From contig JAAXIF010000083.1 of the NCBI GenBank assembly GCA_012270485.1, positions 1 to 58,808 of the forward strand: a DNA stretch of 58,808 bases. Direction: 5' to 3'. Position 1 is the first letter of the stretch; each line of letters begins with the position of its first letter. Position numbers and translations under genes: made by a program. Of this stretch, positions 42,150-51,482 are shown in pieces. This DNA comes from Sphingobacteriales bacterium. GTDB lineage: Bacteria; Bacteroidota; Bacteroidia; Chitinophagales; Chitinophagaceae. The notes under the pieces were generated by a model, which saw nothing but the letters and a program-made list of their open reading frames with translations, was not told where the DNA came from and searched no databases.

Positions 42150-42863
42150 ATGCGACAAAAAGAAATACATCCTGCATTACAACCTTACCTTGAAGGCAAA
42201 GTCATTTTGCTGGATAAACCATTGGAGTGGACTTCCTTCGATGCTGTTAAGAAAGTACGTATACTCACACGTATTGCAAAAGTTGGACATGCCGGTACGC
42301 TTGATCCTTTGGCTACAGGTTTATTGATTATCTGTACAGGTAAGTTTACAAAGAAGATCAATGAGTATATGGGAATGGAGAAAGAGTACACGGGTACTTT
42401 TACCTTGGGTGCCACAACGCCAACCTATGATTTAGAATCGCCACCTGAAAATATTAAAGACGTCACTCATCTTACAGAAGAACAAATACACAACGCTACA
42501 ATATCATTTATGGGGCCTATTATGCAGGTTCCTCCTGCCCATTCGGCGATTAAGAAAGATGGTAAGCCGGTTTATCTCGCGGCTAGAAAGGGTGAGCATG
42601 TTGTATTAGAGCCGCGTCCTGTTACGATCCATCAGTTTGCGATTGAAAAAATTGAATTGCCGGTTGTTCATTTTAGAGTGGTGTGTTCAACAGGTACTTA
42701 TATCAGAAGTTTGGCCAATGATTTTGGTGCGGCATTAGGTGTGGGCGGGTATATGAGTAGTTTGCGGAGAACCAGAATAGGTATTTTCTCTGTGGAAGAT
42801 GCGCACAGTATTGAATCCTTTGAACAAGAAATAACAAAGCTCAAAGAGAACTTAGAAGGGTAG
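42150..42863 (+). CDS. truB: tRNA pseudouridine(55) synthase
   Basis: A 237-residue pseudouridine synthase. The catalytic Asp is in GHAGTLDPLATGLLIICTG, with GKPVYLAARKGE and VVCSTGTYIRSLANDFG as further motifs. It modifies U55 in the T loop of tRNAs. It shares its last 12 bases with the end of the convergent tamL gene. Confidence 0.95.
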   Translation: MRQKEIHPALQPYLEGKVILLDKPLEWTSFDAVKKVRILTRIAKVGHAGTLDPLATGLLIICTGKFTKKINEYMGMEKEYTGTFTLGATTPTYDLESPPENIKDVTHLTEEQIHNATISFMGPIMQVPPAHSAIKKDGKPVYLAARKGEHVVLEPRPVTIHQFAIEKIELPVVHFRVVCSTGTYIRSLANDFGAALGVGGYMSSLRRTRIGIFSVEDAHSIESFEQEITKLKENLEG

Positions 42864-45242
42864 ACCAATACCAAATTGTAAAGCCATATTGTTGATCTTG
42901 AGTCCGGAAGCTCTTGTTTCAGACCATACAAAATCTTTGATACTCATCCATCCTCCATTTTTATTTCTGGCAGGATCTTTTACACGGTAAGCAAAATCAA
43001 ATCGAATCAAGAAATAAGAAAAATCAAATCTCAATCCCGTACCTACACCTATAGCTAAGTCTCGAGTCAGATTACTGAAAGAAAATTTTGAGTCGGGATC
43101 TTGATCATTTCTTTTGATATTCCAGATATTGCCGATGTCAGCAAAAAAAGCGCTGCCTACTTTGAATGATCCTAGTGATAACAAGGTGAATCGATATTCG
43201 ATATTACCCTCTAACTGAACATCTCCAAAACGATCGCGATAAGAACTATTAACAGTATCACTAAATACAGAACTACCTAAGCCTAATTGCCTCAGGCCCC
43301 ATGCACGCATGCTGTATGGACCACCGGCGATAAACTGTTTAAAGAAAGGTAAGGTTCTTCCGATACGCGGGTCATTACCATAATTATATCCTACGCCTGC
43401 AAATGCACGATATGCCAATTCTGATTGATCATACTTTGTTACTTGACGATATTCAGTTTCAGTTTTGATATACCGGTAAATATTATTTCTCAATCCGGGT
43501 AATAATCCAAATAATCCGCCAGCTTCTTCAATACCTACCCTGAAATAGTGACTTCTGTTTCTATTCAATCTACCGGTACTGGTGCTAATGAATGATAAAC
43601 TTTGACTTACAATATTACCCTCGTTGAAGGATGCTTGTAAAAATGGGTTTTTCTGAATCAAATCAATAAGTCCTGCTAATCGGGTGATGCCATACAATTC
43701 CACATTTAGGGGTTTGTACAACCATAAATGATCTCCATTTCTTTTCCTGCTTCTCCATTCATAGCCAATACTGGCTGTAAAAGAATTCACTTTATAAAAA
43801 TTTCTTCTATCAATATAGGATCCGTTAAGGGTGAGTGAGGTTTTTTTGTTCTCTATTTTTTTTGAACTACCCCAACTGCGAAACGGTGTGAGAATACGAG
43901 GGAAAGCATAGGTATGACTTGCACTTACTAAAAAAGTTTGAAAGAGCGGATTATTGGCCTGATTCAATAAATTTAATTCTACCCCAGTTCTCAAAACAGT
44001 TTGTTGCTGTATGGCTTGTTTCCATCTATTCTTATTGTTGTAGCTAAGGTTCATGGAGATACCAAGTGTATTACCGGTAATCACATCACCCGAATTTCGG
44101 CTGCCTTCCAACTCTGCTGCTACAGATTGTTTGGTAGCGGGAACCAAGAATACATGAACATCCAATGAATCTTTATTCCTAGGTTCCAAAATAGCGTCTA
44201 CCTGTTGCCAAGCACCCAATTGTCCGAGCGTATTAATAGTTTTAAAATAATCAGCTTCATTGTATTTATCTCCCCGCTTGAAGTAAGTATGTTCTCGCAT
44301 GGGTCTAAATCGAAATATACCCTGCTTATATTTCATGATACCGCTCCTGAAAGTATCTACAATAAAATCAGTTCTCCTTTTTACACTATCCGGGATATCA
44401 TAAAGTTTCGTTTCCGGATAATAATAAATATTTCCAAAGCTGAATTGATGCAAACCTGTTGAGTCAGTTAAGTTTCTGGTAGTGGTAATATTGATATCCC
44501 AACTAGGATTTTCGTTTCTCTTCTTTGCAACATCAGCAATGAGCTGGGCTTGTTTGAAAGGATCTAGTGTTAGTTGAAGTAGTTCTTTATCCAGTGTATC
44601 TACCACTGCTCTTAGGTCATCTCTGCTAAAATTATAGTAGCCGTTCTGACGGAATAAGTTGGTAAGTCTGTCCAGTTCGTCACCAATCACTTGTTTGGTA
44701 TAGCGTCCTCCTTTTTTTAGCAGGCTTTTTGAAATTTCAGATTGCACCAATGCATTCAATGCGGAGTCTTGGAAACTGTAGGAAACAGAATCAATGGTAA
44801 TATTTTTTCCTGTTGATATGTCCATGATCACATTTGTACGTAATTGATCTTTGACAGTATCAATAAAAACAGAGTCTTTGAAATTTGGATAGAAATAACC
44901 TTGACTATTCAGATAAGCTCTCATGAAATTGATCGAGCGATCAAGATTAGTGCTGTCAAATACAGGAGGCTTGTTTAGACGATACCACGCTAAATATCTC
45001 TGTGCTAGTCTGACCTGTAAGCTATCATCCCAATAATTCTCTAGTTCATAAGTTAGCCGTTTTTTCTCATCTTTGGGAAGGTCATTAAGAATATTGATCT
45101 TGTTGCTGTAAACAAAAGGTTTATGGGTAGGGTAATTTTTTACTGTTGTACGTTGTTGAACGGAACAGGAATGAAGTAGGATCATTAACAATACAGTCAA
45201 GATGCCATATTCTAAAACAACTCTTTTTCCGATCAAAAGCAT
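42852..45242 (-). CDS. tamL: TamL-like lipoprotein outer-membrane assembly factor (Omp85 family)
   Basis: A 796-residue Omp85 protein starting at the ATG at 45242 (the TTG at 45248 is less likely). The N-terminus ends in MILLHSCSVQQR, a lipobox with Cys as the lipid anchor, unlike TamA or BamA. POTRA-like repeats span about 30-330, and a C-terminal 16-strand barrel contains GPYSMRAWGLRQLG and ends in ...GIGLPF. The lipidated TamA variant TamL is known from Bacteroidota. It probably inserts surface proteins, working with an AsmA-like TamB not in this window. Confidence 0.88.
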   Translation of the reverse strand: MLLIGKRVVLEYGILTVLLMILLHSCSVQQRTTVKNYPTHKPFVYSNKINILNDLPKDEKKRLTYELENYWDDSLQVRLAQRYLAWYRLNKPPVFDSTNLDRSINFMRAYLNSQGYFYPNFKDSVFIDTVKDQLRTNVIMDISTGKNITIDSVSYSFQDSALNALVQSEISKSLLKKGGRYTKQVIGDELDRLTNLFRQNGYYNFSRDDLRAVVDTLDKELLQLTLDPFKQAQLIADVAKKRNENPSWDINITTTRNLTDSTGLHQFSFGNIYYYPETKLYDIPDSVKRRTDFIVDTFRSGIMKYKQGIFRFRPMREHTYFKRGDKYNEADYFKTINTLGQLGAWQQVDAILEPRNKDSLDVHVFLVPATKQSVAAELEGSRNSGDVITGNTLGISMNLSYNNKNRWKQAIQQQTVLRTGVELNLLNQANNPLFQTFLVSASHTYAFPRILTPFRSWGSSKKIENKKTSLTLNGSYIDRRNFYKVNSFTASIGYEWRSRKRNGDHLWLYKPLNVELYGITRLAGLIDLIQKNPFLQASFNEGNIVSQSLSFISTSTGRLNRNRSHYFRVGIEEAGGLFGLLPGLRNNIYRYIKTETEYRQVTKYDQSELAYRAFAGVGYNYGNDPRIGRTLPFFKQFIAGGPYSMRAWGLRQLGLGSSVFSDTVNSSYRDRFGDVQLEGNIEYRFTLLSLGSFKVGSAFFADIGNIWNIKRNDQDPDSKFSFSNLTRDLAIGVGTGLRFDFSYFLIRFDFAYRVKDPARNKNGGWMSIKDFVWSETRASGLKINNMALQFGIGLPF

Positions 45243-45247
45243 AATCA

Positions 45248-45973
45248 ATGTTAAGCAAGAATGAGCTCAAATATATTCAATCTTTATGCCACAAAAAACA
45301 AAGAACGGCTGAGCGGCTATTTATCGTTGAAGGCGTGAAATTGGTTCAGGAGCTTATTAGCGAAGGTTATCCTGTTAAAAATATCTATGCAACAGACCAA
45401 TGGGTGATGCCCGAGGGGAATTATCCGGTTACCATTATTTCAGAACAGGAATTAGAGAAGATTAGTTCCCTGCAAACCCCCAATCAGGTGCTGGCCATCG
45501 TTCAGCAGCCGGAACTTACGTATGAACCTCAATGGGATCATAAGTTAACATTGGTATTGGATGGTATACAAGACCCGGGTAATATGGGTACCATCATTCG
45601 TATTGCAGACTGGTTTGGGATTGATCAAATCATTGCCAGTGAGGATACAGTTGAATTGTACAATCCTAAAGTGATTCAGTCTACGATGGGAAGTTTTATG
45701 CGGGTGAAAGTTTGGTATCGCGATATCGTTTCTCTACTTAGTAAGCAAAAGGTACCGATATACGGTGCTGTACTGGATGGACAATCGATGTATGAAATTC
45801 AGCCCCCTCGTACAGGCATATTAATGATCGGGAATGAATCCAAAGGAATTCGGGAGGATCTACAGTCTTTGATCAATCATCGTATCACGATACCCAGAAT
45901 CGGACAAGCGGAATCTTTGAATGCTGCTGTGGCATTGGGCATCTTATTGTCGCAATTCAAACGGCCTCATTAA
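45248..45973 (+). CDS. TrmH/SpoU family RNA 2'-O-methyltransferase
   Basis: A 241-residue SPOUT methyltransferase: substrate-binding N-terminus (IQSLCHKKQRTAERLFIVEG), then DPGNMGTIIRIADWFGI, IGNESKGI and IPRIGQAESLNAAVALGILL, which form the trefoil-knot SAM site. It methylates a ribose in rRNA or tRNA; the exact position cannot be told. The start ATG at 45248 lies only five bases from the divergent tamL start, so the promoters overlap. Its end abuts the convergent permease gene. Confidence 0.92.
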   Translation: MLSKNELKYIQSLCHKKQRTAERLFIVEGVKLVQELISEGYPVKNIYATDQWVMPEGNYPVTIISEQELEKISSLQTPNQVLAIVQQPELTYEPQWDHKLTLVLDGIQDPGNMGTIIRIADWFGIDQIIASEDTVELYNPKVIQSTMGSFMRVKVWYRDIVSLLSKQKVPIYGAVLDGQSMYEIQPPRTGILMIGNESKGIREDLQSLINHRITIPRIGQAESLNAAVALGILLSQFKRPH

Positions 45974-47212
45974 TTACCTGAACTGTATGGCTTTTACCGG
46001 ATTAACTTTTCGTATCAACAACGAAGGAATGATCAGTGAAGCATAACATACAATAGCGGTTCCCACAGTTATAGCTAAGACCTGCCACCATACAATGATC
46101 ATAGGTGCTTCACGAACATAATAGGAAGTTTCGTCCAACCTGATAAAGCCTGTTAGCTGTTGTAACCAACAGATGCCAACACCCAGTATCAGTCCCAGCA
46201 CAATACCTGTAATTGTGATTACTGAAGCATGATAGAGGAATATTTTCTGGATGGTCCAGTTATCAGCACCCAATGCTTTGAGAATACCTACCATTCTTGT
46301 TCTTTCCAAAATAAGAATCAGTAAGCAGGTGATGAGATTAATAATGGCTACTGCCGACATCACAATAAAAATCACATCGCGGTTCACATCCTGAATATTT
46401 AGCCAGTCAAATATATTCGGGTATACTTCACGAATGGTTCGGCTCATCCATTCGACAGGCAGCTGTTCTGATAGTTGCCGACTCGCAGCATCCATTTTTG
46501 TATAGTCTTTTACAAACACTTCATACCCGCCTATCTGATCGTTCCTCCATTCATTGATACGTCTGATCAGTTGGATGTCACCGATCACAAATAGTTTATC
46601 ATATTCTTCAATCCCCGTTTTATAAATACCTGTTACTTGTAGCTTGCGATAGGTGCGACTATCATCAATGGAGGAGACAAAATGTACTTTTAAGGTATCA
46701 TTCAATCCGATATTTAGTTGATCAGCCAAGGCTTTTGAAACAATGATCTGCTTACTGTAATTACTATCTTCAAACTGCAGCCAATTACCTGCTGTAAAAA
46801 ATGATTTCAATTCTGAACCGTCATAATCCCGATCAATACCTTTTAACAAAACACCTTCAATCTCACCTTTTGATTCAATAACGGCTGATTTGGTAGCAAA
46901 AGCCTGTACGCGCAGAACATTATTGTTAGTCTGAATGATATGGCTGATGCTACTATCGTAGGTAAAAGGTGTTTCTTCTGCGATGAGTGATTTTCCTGCT
47001 TCATAGTGCTGTACCCTGATATGTCCCCAGAAGCTGAAAATTTTAGCAGCCACTGTTTGTTGGAAACCATTGACAAATGCCAAGGTGAGGATCATAGCCG
47101 CTACACTTAATGTGGTGGCAGCAATGGATAAACGTATAATAAACCTAGAAAAAGATCGCTGTTTGTTAAATGCAATACGTTTGGCTATGTCAAATGAAAA
47201 TCCCAATGGCAT
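45974..47212 (-). CDS. LolC/LolE-like ABC transporter permease (FtsX/MacB fold)
   Basis: A 412-residue permease starting at the ATG at 47212 (MPLGFSFDIAKRIAF), typical of the family; the frame is open 13 codons upstream. One N-terminal span (about 30-50) is followed by a large periplasmic domain and then three C-terminal spans (about 275-300, 325-350 and 375-400). ILILERTRMVGILKALGADNWTIQKIF is characteristic of the FtsX domain. It probably extracts lipoproteins from the inner membrane. No ATPase gene is adjacent, which is usual in Bacteroidota. Confidence 0.87.
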   Translation of the reverse strand: MPLGFSFDIAKRIAFNKQRSFSRFIIRLSIAATTLSVAAMILTLAFVNGFQQTVAAKIFSFWGHIRVQHYEAGKSLIAEETPFTYDSSISHIIQTNNNVLRVQAFATKSAVIESKGEIEGVLLKGIDRDYDGSELKSFFTAGNWLQFEDSNYSKQIIVSKALADQLNIGLNDTLKVHFVSSIDDSRTYRKLQVTGIYKTGIEEYDKLFVIGDIQLIRRINEWRNDQIGGYEVFVKDYTKMDAASRQLSEQLPVEWMSRTIREVYPNIFDWLNIQDVNRDVIFIVMSAVAIINLITCLLILILERTRMVGILKALGADNWTIQKIFLYHASVITITGIVLGLILGVGICWLQQLTGFIRLDETSYYVREAPMIIVWWQVLAITVGTAIVCYASLIIPSLLIRKVNPVKAIQFR

Positions 47213-47304
47213 GATTTTGGTAAAAATACGAATGGCAGGGCAATCCCGCATGTTTCCTTATTGCTAATAAAAGTCTTTGTATTATTACATCATCATCTTG
47301 TCAC

Positions 47305-48588
47305 ATGAAACAGCCTTATTTGCTTCTTCTTTTCTTACTCATTACCTATGCTGTAACAGCACAGCGTGAACCCGATCGTATTTATATGGAAGGGATACAA
47401 ACGGTAAAACTGTTTCAGCAAAATGATCAGCAATCTGTTCCACTCATTCGCTTGGGTACTAGCGATTTACTGGAATTGCATTTTGATGATCTCAGTGGTA
47501 CGGTAAAAAATTTTTTTTATACCTATGAGTTGTGTAATGCGGACTGGAAGCCGGCTCTATTGAATCCATTTGATTATTTAAAAGGGTTTACACAGAATCG
47601 TTTAACACAGTATCGGATGTCGTCTATTGCTATGACCAAGTACATGCATTATCAGGCATTGCTTCCGGAAAGAAATTGTATGCCATTTAAAAGTGGTAAT
47701 TATCTGTTAAAGGTTTTTTTGAATGGAGACACTTCAAAACTGGCTTTTACAAAAAGAATCATGGTGGTGGATGACAGGGTGAATATTGGAGCCAGAATAT
47801 CGCAGCCATTCAATAGTTCACAGATCAGAACGCATCAGAAAATACAAATAACGGTTGGTACCAAAGATCTCAATATCATGAGTCCACAGCAGCAAACCAA
47901 GTTGGTGATTTTGCAGAACAATCGTTGGGCTGATGCTGCTTTTAATTTACAACCGAGTTTTATTCGTGGAAATGCATTGGAATACAATGGTGAGCAGGAT
48001 GCAGTTTTTCCTGCCGGGAAAGAATTTCGATGGGCAGATCTCAGAAGTTTTCGTTTTGAAAGTGACAGGGTGGAAAGTGTAGATCGCTCTGCATTTCCGT
48101 ATCATATATATATCAGACACGATTTACAAAGAAATGATCTCCGATATGCATTTTTTAGTGATCGCAATGGATGGAATGAAATATCCACCACAGAATCCAT
48201 TAATCCCTGGTGGCAGGGTGATTATGCAAAAGTGGATTTTACACTCGTACCATCCGGCGGCAAACCCTATGTGGGTAAAGATGTTTTTTTGGTAGGAGAG
48301 ATGACAGGTAATCAGGCCAGTGATAGTTCAAAAATGGAATTCGATACAGAAAAAGCAGTCTATAAAAAAACACTTTTTTTAAAGCAGGGCTATTACAGTT
48401 ATCAATATCTGACAAAAGATATAGGAGATCGTTTCGCAAAAGCTGATCCCTCACTTGCGGAAGGCAATTACTGGGAGACAGAGAATGAATACCTGATCCT
48501 ATTTTATTTTCGCCCATTCAGTGGTCGGCATGATGAATTGTTGGGTGTAACCCGACTCAACTCTCGAAATTTCGGCAGTGGTTTTTGA
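47305..48588 (+). CDS. DUF5103 protein (type IX secretion plug-type)
   Basis: A 427-residue exported protein: signal peptide cleaved after AVTAQ (about residue 19), then two or three beta domains. FYTYELCNADWKPALLNPFDYLKG and FTQNRLTQYRMS are diagnostic of DUF5103, whose members act as plugs of the type IX secretion translocon in Bacteroidota. The C-terminal part (YVGKDVFLVGEMTGNQ) is Ig-like. Present alone; other T9SS genes are outside the window. Confidence 0.85.
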   Translation: MKQPYLLLLFLLITYAVTAQREPDRIYMEGIQTVKLFQQNDQQSVPLIRLGTSDLLELHFDDLSGTVKNFFYTYELCNADWKPALLNPFDYLKGFTQNRLTQYRMSSIAMTKYMHYQALLPERNCMPFKSGNYLLKVFLNGDTSKLAFTKRIMVVDDRVNIGARISQPFNSSQIRTHQKIQITVGTKDLNIMSPQQQTKLVILQNNRWADAAFNLQPSFIRGNALEYNGEQDAVFPAGKEFRWADLRSFRFESDRVESVDRSAFPYHIYIRHDLQRNDLRYAFFSDRNGWNEISTTESINPWWQGDYAKVDFTLVPSGGKPYVGKDVFLVGEMTGNQASDSSKMEFDTEKAVYKKTLFLKQGYYSYQYLTKDIGDRFAKADPSLAEGNYWETENEYLILFYFRPFSGRHDELLGVTRLNSRNFGSGF

Positions 48589-48636
48589 GTATCGGTTTAA
48601 TGGTTCAAAAAATTAGGGAAAATAGGTCTCAACCCT

Positions 48637-48644
48637 TACTTTTG
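48637..48644 (+). promoter_or_regulatory. promoter -7 box of SRP RNA
   Basis: TACTTTTG fits the Bacteroidota -7 consensus TAnnTTTG. It lies five bases before the first paired base of the SRP RNA, as expected. The -33 element is poor (TTAG near 48613). Confidence 0.6.
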
Positions 48645-48648
48645 CACC

Positions 48649-48750
48649 GGCAGGTCTTACACGACCAGCTCCTGCTGAACCTCCCCAGGGCAGGAATGCA
48701 GCAAGGATAGGCGGTTGTAGCGGTGCGATGTGAGTAGCCTGCCATTTTTT
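48649..48750 (+). ncRNA. ffs: SRP RNA (4.5S-type, small bacterial)
   Basis: GGCAGG at 48649-48654 pairs with CCTGCC at 48738-48743, forming the outer stem. The apical domain CCCAGGGCAGGAATGCAGCAAGG (48684 onward) is the Ffh-binding bulge-and-tetraloop region of signal recognition particle RNA. A T run at 48745-48750 ends it. It binds Ffh and guides nascent membrane proteins to the membrane. About 95 bases is the usual small bacterial form. Confidence 0.93.
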
Positions 48751-48793
48751 CTTTCTCCCCGAAGTAGTCACTGAGGGGTTTAATACAGCTTAT

Positions 48794-49444
48794 ATGAAAT
48801 TTTTCATCGACACCGGTAATCTTGCGCAAATTAAGGAAGCCCATGATTTAGGAATCTTAGATGGCGTTACAACCAATCCTTCTTTAATGGCCAAAGAAGG
48901 CATTAAAGGAGAAGAAGCTATCGCCAACCATTACAAAAATATTTGCGAATTGGTGGATGGTGATGTAAGTGCGGAAGTATTATCTACTGATTTTGCTACC
49001 ATGGTTGAAGAAGGTAAAAAGCTTGCTGCCATTCATCCAAACATTGTAGTGAAAGTTCCAATGATCAAAGACGGTGTTAAAGCCATCAAATGGTTTACAG
49101 ATAATGGAATTCGTACCAATTGTACATTGGTATTCTCTGCCGGACAAGCTATTTTGGCTGCCAAGGCTGGGGCTACTTATGTTTCACCTTTTATTGGTCG
49201 TATTGATGATAGTGGTTGGGATGGGATGGATCTGATCGGTCAAATCCGACACATCTATGATATACAAGGATTTAAGACTGAGATATTGGCAGCATCTATT
49301 CGTAATGCTTTACATATTACAAAAGCCGCTGAATTGGGCGCAGATGTTTGTACTTGTCCGTTAGACTCCATTCTTGGTTTATTGAAACATCCGTTAACCG
49401 ATATCGGATTGGCTAAGTTCTTGGAAGACGCTAAAAAAATGTAA
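48794..49444 (+). CDS. transaldolase/fructose-6-phosphate aldolase (TalC/FSA type)
   Basis: A 216-residue short transaldolase. [33 protein letters not shown], the Schiff-base Lys in [11 protein letters not shown], and [10 protein letters not shown] mark the family. Length separates this class from the long TalA/TalB. It interconverts C3, C4 and C6/C7 sugar phosphates in the pentose phosphate pathway or acts as an aldolase; which is dominant cannot be told. Followed by the inverted MITE-like copy, whose hairpin can terminate it. Confidence 0.93.
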   Translation: MKFFIDTGNLAQIKEAHDLGILDGVTTNPSLMAKEGIKGEEAIANHYKNICELVDGDVSAEVLSTDFATMVEEGKKLAAIHPNIVVKVPMIKDGVKAIKWFTDNGIRTNCTLVFSAGQAILAAKAGATYVSPFIGRIDDSGWDGMDLIGQIRHIYDIQGFKTEILAASIRNALHITKAAELGADVCTCPLDSILGLLKHPLTDIGLAKFLEDAKKM

Positions 49445-49461
49445 TGATACGCTAGATATTG

Positions 49462-49576
49462 AAAGAGGAAGTCTCAAAAGTAAAAAGAAGGCTTTGAGAA
49501 TCGCCTAAATGAAAACTTTCTCCATCATGTACCCGAATAAAAAGAGGCTGTATCGGACTTTTGATACAGCCTCTTT
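49462..49576 (-). mobile_element. MITE-like repeat, copy B
   Basis: The reverse complement of 14784-14898, 115 bases with one mismatch. It lies 17 bases after the transaldolase stop and 22 bases before the end of the convergent oxidoreductase gene. Its terminal hairpin (GATACAGCCTC type, at 49541-49576) is followed by T on both strands and would terminate either gene. Unlike copy A, the inverted repeat does not extend beyond AAAGAGG, so copy A's extra 11 bases are local. Confidence 0.85.
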
Positions 49577-49598
49577 TTTATGTCTTACCAATACGTGT

Positions 49599-50642
49599 TT
49601 ACAAGGTTACGACTGTTTGTGTTTCATGACTTTTGACTGCAGCTTCTAATATTTGCATGACGCGAATGCCTTCATCAGCCGTTACTGGTGGCATTGCGCT
49701 ATGAATCATAGACTGGTGCAGTTTCTCATAATACATACCATAATTACCGGGTAAGGTACTCACTGTTTGTTTGCTGTCTTTTCCATTCATCAGGATATGC
49801 AATAGTCCATCATTGCTTTCGGGTTCAATACCCCAGTTGAAAGTGCCGGGTTGTTTTCCGGCAATCAGGTCTGCTTCTTGAATATCACCACGCGTTTTTA
49901 TGAAAGATCCGTTGCTTCCATGCAATACAAAAGCTGGTAAAGGTTCTTTCACCAATAAACTAGAAGTCAATCGAACCCGTAAGGAAGGATAATATAACAA
50001 CAGATCGAAATAATCATCTACCAAAGAATTGGGTCGAAGTATTCTGATATCAGCAAATAGTTTTTCGGGCATTCCGAATAGCACCAATGCCTGATCAATC
50101 AGATGCGGTCCTAAATCATTCAACAGGCCTGCACCCGGTCCGGGTTGTTCCTTATGTAATTTATTGCCAACTGTGTTTTTGAAACGATCAAAACGAACAG
50201 TTACTTCTTGCAATTCGCCTAATATACCGTCCAGAACAACTTTTTGAACCGTTTGAAAATCGCTATCCCATCGTCTGTTTTGATAGACAGATAAGTGTAG
50301 TTTTTTTTCCTGTGCTAAAGATGCAAGTGTCTTGGCTTCTGAAACGGTTGTTGTAAAAGCCTTTTCAACAATGGCTGATTTTCCGGCTTCCAATACTTTT
50401 TTGGCATAGTCATAATGGGTATTGGTAGGTGTATTTACCACTACCAGGTCAATGCTACTATCTTGGAGGATGGCATCGAGTGATCTAACAATGGTAATAT
50501 CCGGATAGATTTCAATGGATTCAGATTTGGTACGTTCCCAAACAGCATACAGTTCAAAACCGTGATGTTGTTGAAGAAAAGGGGCGTGAAATACTTTACC
50601 CGACATCCCAAACGACAATAAGGCAACTCTGATTTTTTTCAT
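49599..50642 (-). CDS. Gfo/Idh/MocA family oxidoreductase
   Basis: A 347-residue NAD(P)-dependent sugar or inositol-type dehydrogenase: N-terminal Rossmann fold (VALLSFGMSGKVFHAPFL), EKAFTTTVSEAKTLA with the EK(P) signature (here EKAF), and the C-terminal alpha/beta domain with LLNDLGPHLIDQALVLFG. It acts on a sugar, cyclitol or related hydroxyl substrate; which one is not clear. Divergent from the OmpR-type regulator. Confidence 0.9.
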   Translation of the reverse strand: MKKIRVALLSFGMSGKVFHAPFLQQHHGFELYAVWERTKSESIEIYPDITIVRSLDAILQDSSIDLVVVNTPTNTHYDYAKKVLEAGKSAIVEKAFTTTVSEAKTLASLAQEKKLHLSVYQNRRWDSDFQTVQKVVLDGILGELQEVTVRFDRFKNTVGNKLHKEQPGPGAGLLNDLGPHLIDQALVLFGMPEKLFADIRILRPNSLVDDYFDLLLYYPSLRVRLTSSLLVKEPLPAFVLHGSNGSFIKTRGDIQEADLIAGKQPGTFNWGIEPESNDGLLHILMNGKDSKQTVSTLPGNYGMYYEKLHQSMIHSAMPPVTADEGIRVMQILEAAVKSHETQTVVTL

Positions 50643-50792
50643 GATGATATGTCAATTAGCGATTGTTCATACTTGGTATTTGTTCGAGATGTTAAAAGTT
50701 CAACAAGATTCGAACAGTTATCAATATAAAGTGTTTCAAGGTTTTCTTTTAAAAATTCTTATTTTGTTGGTGTGCAATAAGCATATAAACAA

Positions 50793-51482
50793 ATGAAGAT
50801 ACTGTTGATAGAAGATGAAGCTGCTGTTATTTCATTGATTGAGAGGGGCTTGAAGGAGATTGGATTTGAAGTAAGTGTGGCAATGGATGGGCATACCGGC
50901 TTGCAGATGGTGCGAAGCCATGATTTCGACATGGTGGTACTGGATATCATGTTACCCGGTGTTAATGGTATTCAGGTGTGTAAGGAAATGCGGTCTCAGG
51001 GTATTTCTATTCCTGTATTGATGTTGACAGCATTGGGAAGTACTGAAAATATTGTCACCGGTCTTGATAGCGGTGCAGATGATTATATGGTGAAACCTTT
51101 TAAGATTACAGAACTGGTGGCAAGGGTCAATGCTTTGGGACGACGCATGACGCGAAATACCATTGTGTCGGATGCTCATATCTTAAAAATATCTGATCTG
51201 CGTTTGGATACAGATGCTAAAACAGCTTTCAGAGGCGATGAAGCCATTTCCTTGACTTCCACAGAATATAAATTGTTGGAGTTCTTTATGAAAAATCAAT
51301 CCAGGGTGTTGTCTAGAATGGAGATCCTGGAAAATGTATGGGATATTGATTTTAATCTGGGTACCAATGTGGTGGATGTATATGTCAATTACCTTCGTAA
51401 GAAGATTGATAAAAACAAAAATGATAAACTCATACATACCATGATTGGTATGGGGTACATGATGAAAGAGAATGCTTCATGA
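50793..51482 (+). CDS. OmpR-type response regulator
   Basis: A 229-residue two-domain regulator: receiver (ILLIEDEAAV, phospho-Asp in MVVLDIMLPGVNG, MVKPFKITEL) and a winged-helix Trans_reg_C domain (about 130-225, ISLTSTEYKLLEFFMKN and GTNVVDVYVNYLRKKID). It overlaps the downstream kinase gene by ATGA, so the pair is coupled. Confidence 0.95.
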   Translation: MKILLIEDEAAVISLIERGLKEIGFEVSVAMDGHTGLQMVRSHDFDMVVLDIMLPGVNGIQVCKEMRSQGISIPVLMLTALGSTENIVTGLDSGADDYMVKPFKITELVARVNALGRRMTRNTIVSDAHILKISDLRLDTDAKTAFRGDEAISLTSTEYKLLEFFMKNQSRVLSRMEILENVWDIDFNLGTNVVDVYVNYLRKKIDKNKNDKLIHTMIGMGYMMKENAS

